Virus record (IMG/VR): IMGVR_UViG_3300042991_000365
Location: 1-64,000 of that record
Reading direction: 5' to 3' (one strand)
DNA: 64,000 nt
DNA from: a virus
Of this stretch, positions 50,549-58,806 are shown one piece after another (positions within the stretch are counted from its first letter, which is position 1; every line of letters starts with the position of its first letter). Position numbers and translations under genes: made by a program. A model generated the notes under the pieces. The model made no database searches and was not told the DNA's origin. It saw nothing but the letters and a program-made list of their open reading frames with translations.

Positions 50549-50686
50549 ATGAAAAGTGCAGAAGACTTACTCAAAGAAAAAGGTATTACAGAAAGATCTA
50601 AATTTCATAATTATAATTACTTATATAAAACTTTTGTAGAAATTATTAATAAATTACAAAAAGAAAATGAGAACAAAAATGATTAA
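50549..50686 (+). CDS. small helical protein
   Basis: 45 residues, MKSAEDLLKEKGITE to KENENKND. It overlaps the next gene by 20 bases. Function unknown. Confidence 0.55.
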   Translation: MKSAEDLLKEKGITERSKFHNYNYLYKTFVEIINKLQKENENKND

Positions 50687-50909
50687 ATCTTTTGTGATAA
50701 TAATAATAGTTCTAATTATAATACTTGGTAATTTTACAATTACATATTATACTAATAATAAGAACGAATATAAATTAGAATATAATGGTTTATTATGGGT
50801 AACACTAGATTATTGGACTATCAAAAAATATAAAAGTTCCGATACACCTATGAAATTAATTAAATTTTCACGAAATTTAAAAGGAAATGATAAATATAAA
50901 ATTGTATAA
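50667..50909 (+). CDS. single-span membrane protein
   Basis: 80 residues; a helix of Ile, Val and Leu at about 8-27 anchors a soluble domain (EYNGLLWVTLDYWTIKKYKS). An internal ATG at 50679 would avoid most of the overlap with the preceding gene. Function unknown. Confidence 0.65.
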   Translation: MRTKMIKSFVIIIIVLIIILGNFTITYYTNNKNEYKLEYNGLLWVTLDYWTIKKYKSSDTPMKLIKFSRNLKGNDKYKIV

Positions 50910-50921
50910 TATTAAATAAAA

Positions 50922-51110
50922 ATGAATAAATTAGAATGGTGGGGATATAAACACACATCAGGTAACTATATACCTAAAAGATATTTTAGTAAACTTGATA
51001 TTGAAGAAGCACAAGAAAGTCCTTTTTGTGAAATTGCAGTTGGTCCATTTTTAGCTGAAAATTGGGAAGATGCTTTAAAACAATTAAAAAAATTAATTGA
51101 TGAATTATGA
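50922..51110 (+). CDS. small unknown protein
   Basis: 62 residues; WWGYKHTSGNYIPKRYFSKL then a helix, with AVGPFLAENWEDALKQLKKL at the end. I have seen this layout in short phage hypothetical proteins. ATGA overlap with the next gene. Confidence 0.65.
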   Translation: MNKLEWWGYKHTSGNYIPKRYFSKLDIEEAQESPFCEIAVGPFLAENWEDALKQLKKLIDEL

Positions 51111-51343
51111 AATATAAAAAACTTTTAAAAATCCATCAGAAAGCAAAAAGAATTGTAGATTCTGATTTAGAATGGGATGATAAATTTGATAAAATATTTT
51201 CTAGAAAAATAGCTAGAAAAGTAAAATTTGAATGGTATGATCCAGACACATCATATCAAGAAGATGTGGAAGCTTTTATGAGAGAATTTGATGAATATAT
51301 GAAAAAACAGGAAATTATATCAAAGCAAATTAATATAGATTAA
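51107..51343 (+). CDS. small helical protein
   Basis: 78 residues, charged throughout, with alternating basic N-terminal and acidic C-terminal halves. Starts in the ATGA overlap. Function unknown. Confidence 0.6.
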   Translation: MKYKKLLKIHQKAKRIVDSDLEWDDKFDKIFSRKIARKVKFEWYDPDTSYQEDVEAFMREFDEYMKKQEIISKQINID

Positions 51344-51353
51344 AATAAAATAT

Positions 51354-51361
51354 TAACTTTG
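51354..51361 (+). promoter_or_regulatory. Bacteroidota-type -7 element
   Basis: TAACTTTG, 23 bases before the lipoprotein ATG; fits TAnnTTTG. Confidence 0.55.
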
Positions 51362-51384
51362 TATAAAAATTAAAAAATAAAATT

Positions 51385-51636
51385 ATGAAAAATTTATTAC
51401 TATTATTAGTTATTCTGATAGTTTCATCATGTGGTTATACAACGCCAAAAATTGGTAGTGAAACAGAGCCATTTATTGTTATAGAAATACAACATTATAA
51501 TGAAAAACAATCTAGATATATTGGTAGTCCTAATGCAGATGATAATGAAATTTCTGTTTTTTGTCCTGCTATAATTTTACCAACAGGAATGTTTAATATG
51601 GGTGATACAATATTGCCACAAGATTTTATAAAATGA
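51385..51636 (+). CDS. small lipoprotein
   Basis: 83 residues. The hydrophobic signal ends in the lipobox VSSC (Cys16), so the protein should be lipid-anchored. The mature part has beta strands. One of three lipoproteins in the window (with 3683 and 56189), all with Ser or Thr before the Cys. Coupled by ATGA to a small membrane protein. Confidence 0.75.
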   Translation: MKNLLLLLVILIVSSCGYTTPKIGSETEPFIVIEIQHYNEKQSRYIGSPNADDNEISVFCPAIILPTGMFNMGDTILPQDFIK

Positions 51637-51779
51637 AATTAATTAAGAAAATATTTTATTATTTTTGGGAAGAAACAACAGTAAAAGTTGGTAATTCCGC
51701 TTTTGAAATGGGTGGATTTATTATATCATTGGGAATTACTATATTTATTTTATGGTCATTAGGATTACTTGATAAATAA
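51633..51779 (+). CDS. small membrane protein
   Basis: 48 residues: amphipathic N-terminus (MKLIKKIFYYFWEE) and a hydrophobic helix at about 27-44. Starts in the stop of the lipoprotein gene, so the two are coupled. Function unknown. Confidence 0.65.
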   Translation: MKLIKKIFYYFWEETTVKVGNSAFEMGGFIISLGITIFILWSLGLLDK

Positions 51780-51788
51780 AAATATTAT

Positions 51789-51989
51789 ATGGAAAAAATT
51801 AAAAAACTTTGGTTACAATATAAAAATTCTATAAAGTGGGAAGTTACACTATTCTGGTATATTATATTTAATTTGGGTGTTCTTATTTCAGAACCTAAAT
51901 TTTATAAATTTATAGCAATATTTATATTTTTCATATACTTAACACTATATGTTTGGTTTAAAAAACATTATATGGATAAATATGAATAA
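51789..51989 (+). CDS. two-helix membrane protein
   Basis: 66 residues with helices at about 20-35 and 40-58. It overlaps the radical SAM start by 8 bases. Third gene of a lipoprotein/membrane trio. Function unknown. Confidence 0.65.
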   Translation: MEKIKKLWLQYKNSIKWEVTLFWYIIFNLGVLISEPKFYKFIAIFIFFIYLTLYVWFKKHYMDKYE

Positions 51990-53082
51990 AACAGAAATAA
52001 CATTAATTAATGGCGATAAAGCCACTATTATAGACACGAATAAAGTTAAAGCTCTTAAATCAGAAAACTACAATTTTATCTTTAATAAGGAAGACGGTTT
52101 CTTTTGTCGTTGGGGAAAAACAGAAAATGATGATGGAGATTTGGAACTTGGAATAACCGAAATTGCGGATATAGAGCTAAGTACCGTGTGTCACGGTGTT
52201 GGTAAACCATGTAGTTTCTGTTACAAAAGCAATGTTGGACATAAAGGTGATAACATGACATTTGATACTTTCAAAAAAGTATATAAAAAATTACCACCAT
52301 CAATCACACAAATTGCGGCTGGAATTGGAGATATAGATGGTAATCCTGATTTATGGCGAATATTTGAATTTTGCAAAGATAATGATACAGCTATAAATGT
52401 GACTATAAATGGAGCAAGAATGACACCAGAATATTATGATAATCTAGCAAAATACTGTGGTGCAGTATCTGTATCAATATATGATAAAGAATTGAGTTAC
52501 AACGCACTACAAGAGTTAACAAGTCGTGGTATGAAACAATGCAACATACATTTTATGATTAGCGAGGAAACCATAGATAAGGCATATGAAATTATGGATG
52601 ATATGAAAACTGATCCAAGATTGAGTAAAATGAATGCAATAGTTTTTCTTTCTTTAAAAAAGAAAGGAAATGCAAAATCTGGATTTACACAATTATCACA
52701 AGATAAATTTGACAAACTTTCTAAATATGCTTTAGATAATAATATTAGTTTTGGTTTCGATAGTTGTAGTAGTCACAAATTCTTACATTATGTTGATTCT
52801 ACTAAAGATTTAGATGAAAAACAAAAAAATGAAATTCGTCAATCAATCGAACCGTGTGAGAGTTCCATTTACTCCAGTTATATTTCTTGTGGTAGTTCAA
52901 CATCAAACCCAAAATATTATCCTTGTAGTTTTTGTGAAGGTGTTAATGATGATTGGAAAGATGGAATAGATGTTTTAGAATGTGATAATTTTTTAAATGA
53001 TATTTGGCAACATGAAAAAACAAAAAAGTTTAGAAAAAAACTTATTAGTTGTGGTCGGGATTGCCCAATTTATAAAATTTGA
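51982..53082 (+). CDS. radical SAM enzyme with variant cysteine motif
   Basis: 366 residues from ATG 51982. The cluster motif is STVCHGVGKPCSFCYKSN, that is C-x6-C-x2-C instead of the usual C-x3-C-x2-C, followed by AGIGDIDGNPDLW and beta strands of a partial TIM barrel. The C-terminal part has six more cysteines (CESS, ISCGSS, YPCSFCEG, LISCGRDCP), like a SPASM/twitch auxiliary cluster. Such enzymes modify peptides or other substrates; no precursor peptide is obvious. Confidence 0.8.
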   Translation: MNKTEITLINGDKATIIDTNKVKALKSENYNFIFNKEDGFFCRWGKTENDDGDLELGITEIADIELSTVCHGVGKPCSFCYKSNVGHKGDNMTFDTFKKVYKKLPPSITQIAAGIGDIDGNPDLWRIFEFCKDNDTAINVTINGARMTPEYYDNLAKYCGAVSVSIYDKELSYNALQELTSRGMKQCNIHFMISEETIDKAYEIMDDMKTDPRLSKMNAIVFLSLKKKGNAKSGFTQLSQDKFDKLSKYALDNNISFGFDSCSSHKFLHYVDSTKDLDEKQKNEIRQSIEPCESSIYSSYISCGSSTSNPKYYPCSFCEGVNDDWKDGIDVLECDNFLNDIWQHEKTKKFRKKLISCGRDCPIYKI

Positions 53083-53972
53083 TTTAGTAATTTTTTAATA
53101 TTTCTATAATCAGTACCTATAATTTTACCAATTTCGTTAAAAGTCATGTGTTTTTCTAAATACATGACTTTTATTTTTTCTATATTTTCATCAGAAAAAA
53201 ATATACGTTTAATTTTAAGTCCATTATCTAAAATAAAATTTGTTATTCTAAGTTCACTTATATCATATTTTTTAGATAATTTACTAATATTTATAAAATT
53301 ATTTTTATAATCATATAGTATATTGTCTCCAATGTTTTTGGGTATTGGTTTATATCCATGTGAATATTTTCCATATTTTCCAAAGCTAGAATTTTTTTCT
53401 CCACTATGGACACCATTATCTTTAAGATATTTAGAAATTTTTTCTTTTTTATCTTTTGACCATTTATTATTATAGTTTGGGTTATTTTCACCAGTAGTTA
53501 TTTTTGAAATTTTGTCTCTATATTCTTTGGTTTTATATTTGTGATTATGATAATTTTCTTTTCTAGTTTTAATATATTTTTCTTTACGTTCATCAGTAAA
53601 CTCAACACCATACATTGGGTTATTTTTTCCTTTACTTGTTCCTCTTTCTTTAATTGTATTACTAATTTTATTCTTAATTTCATCTGTCATTAAATATTTA
53701 TCACCACCATCAGTTAAATTATATCCAATATCTAAATTTGTAGATTTATATTCTGATATCCAAAAAACTTCACGGCTATTCAATTTATCACTATATTCAC
53801 AATATTCTAATATTTCTTTTCTGAAATTATTTTCACCATATTTTTTAATTGCTAATTGCAAAATTGTACCTGAACCTAAATAATTATCAATTTTTTTTGA
53901 TTTATCTATATGTTGTCCTATATAAATTTTACCATTAAGTAAATTTGTTGTTTTATAAATATACATTTTCAT
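53070..53972 (-). CDS. GIY-YIG homing endonuclease
   Basis: 300 residues from the ATG at 53972. The core is MYIYKTTNLLNGKIYIGQHI with YLGSGTILQLAIKKYG, Glu in SREVFWISEY, and GYNLTDGG. The C-terminal half has NUMOD3-like repeats (GKNNPMYG, GENNPNYN, GEKNSSFG) and an HTH near the end. Complete SegA-type mobile nuclease, coupled by overlap to a ribbon-helix-helix gene, facing the radical SAM gene and overlapping its end by 13 bases. Confidence 0.85.
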   Translation of the reverse strand: MKMYIYKTTNLLNGKIYIGQHIDKSKKIDNYLGSGTILQLAIKKYGENNFRKEILEYCEYSDKLNSREVFWISEYKSTNLDIGYNLTDGGDKYLMTDEIKNKISNTIKERGTSKGKNNPMYGVEFTDERKEKYIKTRKENYHNHKYKTKEYRDKISKITTGENNPNYNNKWSKDKKEKISKYLKDNGVHSGEKNSSFGKYGKYSHGYKPIPKNIGDNILYDYKNNFINISKLSKKYDISELRITNFILDNGLKIKRIFFSDENIEKIKVMYLEKHMTFNEIGKIIGTDYRNIKKLLNQIL

Positions 53973-54136
53973 CACAAAATTATTTTTTTAATTTCTTCTT
54001 GATAAATATTTTTTAGATCTTGGTATATAAGCCATTCTATATATTTAGATTTGTTATTAATTGTATTGTTCATTAAGTTATCAAGATTTCTGTCTATTGA
54101 AACCGTCCTGTTTATTTTTGTTTTTATTTTTCCCAT
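53972..54136 (-). CDS. ribbon-helix-helix mini-protein
   Basis: 54 residues: strand KTKINRTVSIDRNL, helix NLMNNTINNKS, then KYIEWLIYQDLKNIYQ, the RHH order. Its stop overlaps the homing endonuclease ATG, as at 28180. Likely dimeric repressor of its own operon. Confidence 0.7.
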   Translation of the reverse strand: MGKIKTKINRTVSIDRNLDNLMNNTINNKSKYIEWLIYQDLKNIYQEEIKKIIL

Positions 54137-54198
54137 TATTGAATTTATTTATTATTATATATAAATATTCTAAAGTCAAAAAGTGTTATTTTATATAT

Positions 54199-54206
54199 TA
54201 TTTTTG
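54199..54206 (+). promoter_or_regulatory. Bacteroidota-type -7 element
   Basis: TATTTTTG, 61 bases before the ATG at 54268; fits TAnnTTTG. Confidence 0.4.
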
Positions 54207-54231
54207 GTATTATTAAACATATTAAACAAAA

Positions 54232-54239
54232 CAAAGATA
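54232..54239 (-). promoter_or_regulatory. Bacteroidota-type -7 element
   Basis: Minus-strand TATCTTTG, giving a leader of about 90 bases for the RHH/endonuclease pair. It is divergent from the site at 54199, so the two RHH genes share this control region. Confidence 0.5.
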
Positions 54240-54267
54240 TTTATCTATAAAAAAATAAACAATAGTT

Positions 54268-54453
54268 ATGGTTAGACGAAAACTTGCTGATGATAAGAAG
54301 AAGCCAAAGATATCAATAACAATTGATAGTAGATTAGATGAAATTATGGAAATTCATTTAGAAAAAATAAAATTAAATAGATCAAAATATATTGAAGATT
54401 TAATACGTAAAGACTTTGAGAAAAAAGGATATGATATTACACCAAATTTTTAA
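54268..54453 (+). CDS. ribbon-helix-helix protein
   Basis: 61 residues; basic N-terminal arm (MVRRKLADDKKK), strand PKISITID, helix RLDEIMEIHLEKI, turn LN, helix RSKYIEDLIRKDF. It faces the other RHH gene across a shared promoter region. Likely DNA-binding regulator. Confidence 0.75.
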   Translation: MVRRKLADDKKKPKISITIDSRLDEIMEIHLEKIKLNRSKYIEDLIRKDFEKKGYDITPNF

Positions 54454-54461
54454 AAAAACCT

Positions 54462-54469
54462 TATATTTG
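54462..54469 (+). promoter_or_regulatory. Bacteroidota-type -7 element
   Basis: TATATTTG, 20 bases before the ATG at 54490; fits TAnnTTTG. Confidence 0.5.
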
Positions 54470-54489
54470 TAATTAAATATTTTAAACAT

Positions 54490-54801
54490 ATGACTAATCC
54501 AAAATATAAATATAATTGGGAAATATATCCATCTTGGAAAAAAGATTCTTCAAAATCAGATGTTCATGATTATAGTGGAACAATTAAAAAAATTATAGAA
54601 GCTCATAAACAAAAAAAAGATGAAGATTCTAAAAAATATAGTGAGATTATAGAAAAATTAACAAAGAAAAAATCTAAAAAAGAGAATGCTCAAGAAATAT
54701 TAGATAAATTAAATAATGATAAAGAACTAAAACTTGAATTCGAAAAATTGTTAAGAAAAGAAAAATTAGATAGAATAGATAATGAAAGAGATACTAATTA
54801 A
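54490..54801 (+). CDS. charged coiled-coil protein with basic tail
   Basis: 103 residues; after KYNWEIYPSWKKDSSK a long lysine-rich helix runs to LRKEKLDRIDNERDTN, a basic-tail member. Overlaps the next gene by 20 bases. Function unknown. Confidence 0.7.
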   Translation: MTNPKYKYNWEIYPSWKKDSSKSDVHDYSGTIKKIIEAHKQKKDEDSKKYSEIIEKLTKKKSKKENAQEILDKLNNDKELKLEFEKLLRKEKLDRIDNERDTN

Positions 54802-54931
54802 ATGGCTTGGTAGAGAAAGATATTGTAAATTTTTTCATTCAGCAGAATTTAAAGATAACATGTGGTATTGTAATAAATGCAATTTATCATATAATAGACA
54901 TGAGCACGATGATGATTTAGGACCATATTAA
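54782..54931 (+). CDS. zinc mini-protein
   Basis: 49 residues with Cys14-x3-His and CNKC near 33, then a His/Asp-rich end (RHEHDDDLGPY). A C-H-C-C zinc site is likely. Function unknown. Confidence 0.6.
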   Translation: MKEILIKWLGRERYCKFFHSAEFKDNMWYCNKCNLSYNRHEHDDDLGPY

Positions 54932-54967
54932 TTTTTAAAATTTTGAATAATATTCAAAAATAATTTT

Positions 54968-54975
54968 TATATTTG
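54968..54975 (+). promoter_or_regulatory. Bacteroidota-type -7 element
   Basis: TATATTTG, 14 bases before the ATG at 54990; fits TAnnTTTG. It probably starts the long run of overlapping genes to 60 kb. Confidence 0.55.
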
Positions 54976-54989
54976 TAAAAAAATAAATT

Positions 54990-55211
54990 ATGGCTAAAGA
55001 AAATAAAATGCTAATTTCTGATTTAATAAAAGAGTTAGAATTAATAAAAAAAGAATATGGTGATATACCATGTGTACATTCAGAAGAACATGAATATTGG
55101 GGTTCTGTTCAAACACATTTATCTCGTCTATATAATATTGAAGTTGGCTCTGGTCAACCAGATGGTCCTAAATCTGGTGTATCAGAATTATGTGTAAAAT
55201 TTGGTAAATAA
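54990..55211 (+). CDS. small unknown protein
   Basis: 73 residues: ISDLIKELELIKKEYGDIPC is a pattern seen in many short phage hypothetical proteins, followed by a beta-rich part with VEVGSGQPDGPK-like loop. First gene after a promoter. Function unknown. Confidence 0.65.
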   Translation: MAKENKMLISDLIKELELIKKEYGDIPCVHSEEHEYWGSVQTHLSRLYNIEVGSGQPDGPKSGVSELCVKFGK

Positions 55212-55218
55212 GTAACCT

Positions 55219-55608
55219 ATGAACAAAAAAATAAAAGATATTATAATAAATTCTTTTCTTAAACAATGGTATAAAAACACCAACGAGAAAATTGTAATTG
55301 ATTCTGAAAATAATATATCTGTTAATAATAGAGACTTGTTATTTTTATATAAAGAACTATTGACAGCATTTATAGGAAATTCTAATAAATATAAAATTGT
55401 TGGTTCAGATAAAGCTAAATCATTTTCCATTGGATTTTCTGACGAAGACACAATGCTACAAACAGCACAAGACATTTGGAATAATCCACATGATTATTAT
55501 AAATTTCATAAAGATGATGACGAGTATTATGAATTTTTAAAATTTTTATGGATTGAATATCCCAATGGTAACGAAGAAAGATTAACAGATTGTATTAATA
55601 CAAATTAA
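55219..55608 (+). CDS. unknown protein
   Basis: 129 residues, soluble; acidic C-terminal half (HKDDDEYYEFLKFLWIEYP). No family recognised and neither shared end. Confidence 0.65.
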   Translation: MNKKIKDIIINSFLKQWYKNTNEKIVIDSENNISVNNRDLLFLYKELLTAFIGNSNKYKIVGSDKAKSFSIGFSDEDTMLQTAQDIWNNPHDYYKFHKDDDEYYEFLKFLWIEYPNGNEERLTDCINTN

Positions 55609-55613
55609 CTATC

Positions 55614-55832
55614 ATGAGAGAAGATAATTATAAAAGTTTTGACGAATTTATATTATCAGGAGAAAAAGTTAGAATTATACCTGATTTAACTTTAGATTAT
55701 TATAAAGAGATGCTAAAGTATAAAGTTAAAATGGAAACATATGAAGATAAATTAGATAAAATTCCAATTGAAAAAATTGAAAGATATTTAAGGAATAAAA
55801 AATTAAAAAACATCATGAAGAATGAAATGTAA
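55614..55832 (+). CDS. small protein with basic tail
   Basis: 72 residues, charged, ending YLRNKKLKNIMKNEM, a basic-tail member. Overlaps the next gene by 11 bases. Function unknown. Confidence 0.65.
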   Translation: MREDNYKSFDEFILSGEKVRIIPDLTLDYYKEMLKYKVKMETYEDKLDKIPIEKIERYLRNKKLKNIMKNEM

Positions 55833-56016
55833 ACTTTTTTTAGTATCAAATACAAGTCAAGATGAAAATAAAATTAATGAATGGCTAAAAACTATTCCTG
55901 GAATTAATATTATTCATTTTAATTCAAACCTTTGTGATTCAGGTGATGTATTATTAACAATATTTTATTCTGATAGAAAAGATAAATTAAATAATTTAAA
56001 GGATTTAAACACATGA
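55822..56016 (+). CDS. small protein with basic tail
   Basis: 64 residues; beta-alpha start (KCKLFLVSNTSQDENKINEW) and end SDRKDKLNNLKDLNT. ATGA overlap with the next gene. Function unknown. Confidence 0.65.
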   Translation: MKCKLFLVSNTSQDENKINEWLKTIPGINIIHFNSNLCDSGDVLLTIFYSDRKDKLNNLKDLNT

Positions 56017-56192
56017 AAATAAGAGAAGTAAAACCAAAAATTATTATTGCAGGAACAGGTTCAGTTGATGAATGTGAATGTTGCAACGAAACATTTTTAT
56101 CTGGTGCTGCTTGTTTTTTGGTAGATAAAGAAATTTTTATTAACTTGTGCGATATTTGTATAAAAAATAGATTTAAGGAAATTAAAAAATGA
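56013..56192 (+). CDS. cysteine-rich zinc mini-protein
   Basis: 59 residues with CECC near 21 and CDIC near 48 plus a Cys between, a probable zinc site. Joined to both neighbours by ATGA. Function unknown. Confidence 0.65.
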   Translation: MKIREVKPKIIIAGTGSVDECECCNETFLSGAACFLVDKEIFINLCDICIKNRFKEIKK

Positions 56193-56524
56193 AAAAAATA
56201 TTATTAGTATTATTAGTTTTTTTTAGTTCTTGTCATAAAATTGATAAAGAAAATTATTATATTAATGAAAAATTTATATTAGTAGGTACTAATGAAGTTG
56301 ATGGTTTTTCAAATGATAAATTTCACAAACCATTAGTAACAAAAATATGGTTAATAGAAAGAGTTTCAAATCCGACTGAACATGCTGAATTAACCAGTGA
56401 GGATGAATATAATGGTAGATTTAAGATTACAAAGGACTTGTGGTATAATAGAAAAATAGGAGATACACTTTATTTTGAATTTATTAACAAAGATAGATTT
56501 TTTAAAATTAAAAAACATGAGTAA
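56189..56524 (+). CDS. lipoprotein
   Basis: 111 residues. Signal MKKILLVLLVFFSSC with lipobox FSSC (Cys15), then a beta-rich domain with DLWYNRKIGDTLYFEF near the end. Lipid-anchored in the envelope. Overlaps the next gene by 8 bases. Role unknown; interference with host surface or superinfection is possible. Confidence 0.75.
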   Translation: MKKILLVLLVFFSSCHKIDKENYYINEKFILVGTNEVDGFSNDKFHKPLVTKIWLIERVSNPTEHAELTSEDEYNGRFKITKDLWYNRKIGDTLYFEFINKDRFFKIKKHE

Positions 56525-56984
56525 TTATTGTTCAAAATGTCACGGCATATTTCCTGATGGTACACCAATGCATATTATTATAGATGATTTTTATGCTTGT
56601 TCTTCTTGTTTTGATAAAATAAAAAAATTTAAATCAAGAGAATATACAAAAGAAGAAGCATCAGAAAAATTATTAAAACATTTTTGGTGTTTATTAGAGT
56701 ATTGGGAAGATTTACCAGATAAAACAACACATGAGAGAATGTCAGGTATGTTGCATTCTATATTAGCAACACTTGATGGTGCTAGTGGTGATATGCCAGG
56801 TTTTAAAGTTATACCAATTACACGTAAAGGTGATATAGATTTTCATAAAGCTTTTGGTGAAAATTGGTATCCAAAAAAAGATGTTGCTGGTGGTTTACAT
56901 GAAATATTATATAGATTTAAGCCAACACTTAAAAACAAAAGATTAAGAAAATTAAAAAAAATAACTAAAAAAACAAAATCATGA
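56517..56984 (+). CDS. zinc-finger protein with basic tail
   Basis: 155 residues from ATG 56517. CSKC and CSSC (residues 5-35) form a zinc site; the middle HSILATLDGASGDMPGFKVI matches a conserved unknown protein of Bacteroidota and phages. Tail KNKRLRKLKKITKKTKS. ATGA overlap with the next gene. Confidence 0.75.
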   Translation: MSNYCSKCHGIFPDGTPMHIIIDDFYACSSCFDKIKKFKSREYTKEEASEKLLKHFWCLLEYWEDLPDKTTHERMSGMLHSILATLDGASGDMPGFKVIPITRKGDIDFHKAFGENWYPKKDVAGGLHEILYRFKPTLKNKRLRKLKKITKKTKS

Positions 56985-57244
56985 AAAAAGAAGACATTGA
57001 AAACGTAATGGAAATAATTCTAAAAGATGCAAACAAAAGAGAGCAAGATGCTGGATTTAGTGGAAGTCATTCTGATGGTGGTGCATCAAGATTGAGAGAA
57101 CAAGTTGAGTTTTATAAATATGGTATAGATGGATTAGTACCGCCAGAATGTAATAAATATATAACTGATTATATAAATGAAAAAGACCCTGACTATTCTG
57201 AATATATCAGATTAAAAGAAAAATTTGAAAATGGAAGAAATTAA
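56981..57244 (+). CDS. small unknown protein
   Basis: 87 residues; GFSGSHSDGGASRLREQVEF near 24-43, then VPPECNKYI. Helical and charged. Overlaps the next gene by 14 bases. Function unknown. Confidence 0.65.
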   Translation: MKKEDIENVMEIILKDANKREQDAGFSGSHSDGGASRLREQVEFYKYGIDGLVPPECNKYITDYINEKDPDYSEYIRLKEKFENGRN

Positions 57245-57557
57245 AGATAAATATTATTACTTTCCTACAATGACAAAAAATATAATGTTTGTCAGAGGTC
57301 AAAAATACATTTGTTTATCAGATAATGTAAATAAATATATGAAAAAAGGAGAATCTTATACATTATATGATTTTGAAAATAATAACTTCTTTGAAGATTT
57401 AAAATTTATAAATAATGATAAGATGATAATAAGAGTATCTGCATGTGATGTTGGTTCTTTTACATCATTAAAAAAGCAAAGACAAAGTAAACTAACAAAA
57501 TTAAATAAAAAATGGGATTGGATATTAAAAGAAACAGAGCAGGTTTGTACAAAGTAA
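57231..57557 (+). CDS. SH3-like small protein with extended basic tail
   Basis: 108 residues from the ATG at 57231; a TTG two codons upstream is less likely. VRGQKYICLSDN and KKGESYTLYDF are barrel strands; LKKQRQSKLTKLNKKWDW is the basic tail, extended 12 residues over the next gene. Function unknown. Confidence 0.65.
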   Translation: MEEIKDKYYYFPTMTKNIMFVRGQKYICLSDNVNKYMKKGESYTLYDFENNNFFEDLKFINNDKMIIRVSACDVGSFTSLKKQRQSKLTKLNKKWDWILKETEQVCTK

Positions 57558-57832
57558 AAAGTTCAATATCTGATGAAAAATTAGGTAAAGAATGGATGAC
57601 TGAAGATGAATTGAAAAAAATATTAATTGAAAGAGCATATTGGAAATTTATAACAAATGCGATTGAAATTGATATGGAATTTCCTAGTGGATATTATATT
57701 AATAATAAAAGAAAAATTGTTGAGGAAAAACATTCTGCTGGTGGTGAATTTATTCTTAAAAATTGGAACAAAGAAGACACTATTGAAAAAAAATATAGGG
57801 AAATTTGTGAACGTTTAAAAATTGAATTATGA
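57512..57832 (+). CDS. unknown protein
   Basis: 106 residues; it overlaps the previous gene by 46 bases, the largest such overlap here. Helical N-terminal half, HSAGGEFILKNW near 75. ATGA junction with the next gene. Function unknown. Confidence 0.6.
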   Translation: MGLDIKRNRAGLYKVKSSISDEKLGKEWMTEDELKKILIERAYWKFITNAIEIDMEFPSGYYINNKRKIVEEKHSAGGEFILKNWNKEDTIEKKYREICERLKIEL

Positions 57833-58044
57833 AAACAACAATAGAAGTTTTATTCGTTATATCCATATTTGGATTCATATTATCATATTTTGCATATGCT
57901 ATGCTTAAAACAGAACCAGACAATTCTAAAGTTGGTAAACTTATTAAAAAATATAAAAAGCATTATAAAAAATTTGGTAAGGTTAATATGGTTTTTTTAA
58001 TCTTAAGTATGATATTAGTATTAATTTTAAATAATGTAGTATGA
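57829..58044 (+). CDS. two-helix membrane protein
   Basis: 71 residues with helices at about 5-24 and 52-70, joined by a basic cytoplasmic loop (KLIKKYKKHYKKFGK). Coupled to neighbours by ATGA overlaps. Function unknown. Confidence 0.7.
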   Translation: MKTTIEVLFVISIFGFILSYFAYAMLKTEPDNSKVGKLIKKYKKHYKKFGKVNMVFLILSMILVLILNNVV

Positions 58045-58355
58045 AATTAACAAAACATTATCAATATAGTAAACATTGTAAAGATGGCAAAGATAGAAAT
58101 TATCTTATCTACTTTTTAGATGGTATTGAAATTTTAAAGCAAAAAATACCATTTAATGAAAATTATGAACACGGCTTTGATAGAAGAACATCTATTACTG
58201 GTGAATATATTTTGAATGGTAAAATACACCAAACACGATATTTTCATGAAGCATGTGGTGCAGAACCAAAAAATATTAGAAATGTATCATTTCCATTATC
58301 TAAAAACAAATTAAAAGGTTTTAATATACCAAAAGATTTAAAAATTGAATTATAA
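58041..58355 (+). CDS. unknown protein
   Basis: 104 residues, basic, with NEACG-like HEACGAEPKN near residue 72 and beta strands before it. No family recognised. Confidence 0.65.
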   Translation: MKLTKHYQYSKHCKDGKDRNYLIYFLDGIEILKQKIPFNENYEHGFDRRTSITGEYILNGKIHQTRYFHEACGAEPKNIRNVSFPLSKNKLKGFNIPKDLKIEL

Positions 58356-58360
58356 AAATT

Positions 58361-58624
58361 ATGGCACATTTATATAGAATACCAGATGGTGCAGGTGATA
58401 GCGGAGCATTCTCAGTTGCATTAGGATTAAATGAAGAAAACAAAGTAGTGATAAAAGGAAACAGACCAATTGTTGGTTGCGTAATGCGAGTTGGTTCTGT
58501 TACTGCCAGGAGTTATTCAAAAAGTGATTATTGGACAACTACAGAAATTTTAGAAATTTTAGAAGAGAGAGAAGATTACGTTAAATTTAGAACACAAAAT
58601 TCTATTTACGAATGGAGAAGTTAA
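58361..58624 (+). CDS. unknown protein
   Basis: 87 residues, beta-rich; GNRPIVGCVMRVGSVTARSY is the most striking stretch, with many small residues. It looks like a compact barrel. Function unknown. Confidence 0.65.
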   Translation: MAHLYRIPDGAGDSGAFSVALGLNEENKVVIKGNRPIVGCVMRVGSVTARSYSKSDYWTTTEILEILEEREDYVKFRTQNSIYEWRS

Positions 58625-58635
58625 ATAAAAACAAA

Positions 58636-58806
58636 ATGAAAAGAATACTATTAAATCAAGAGGATTTTGAAAAATTAACAAGAGGTGAAATTATTCAAAA
58701 AGATGATGTAGAAATTGCATTATCTGACATAGGATATTATAATATGATTGATATTATATTAACGAATAAAAATGATGAAAACTTAAAATCAAAAAATATT
58801 AAATAA
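58636..58806 (+). CDS. small unknown protein
   Basis: 56 residues from ATG 58636; an upstream in-frame start is rejected as it lies in the previous gene. LNQEDFEKLTRGEIIQKDDV is seen in other small phage proteins. It ends one base into the next start. Function unknown. Confidence 0.6.
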   Translation: MKRILLNQEDFEKLTRGEIIQKDDVEIALSDIGYYNMIDIILTNKNDENLKSKNIK

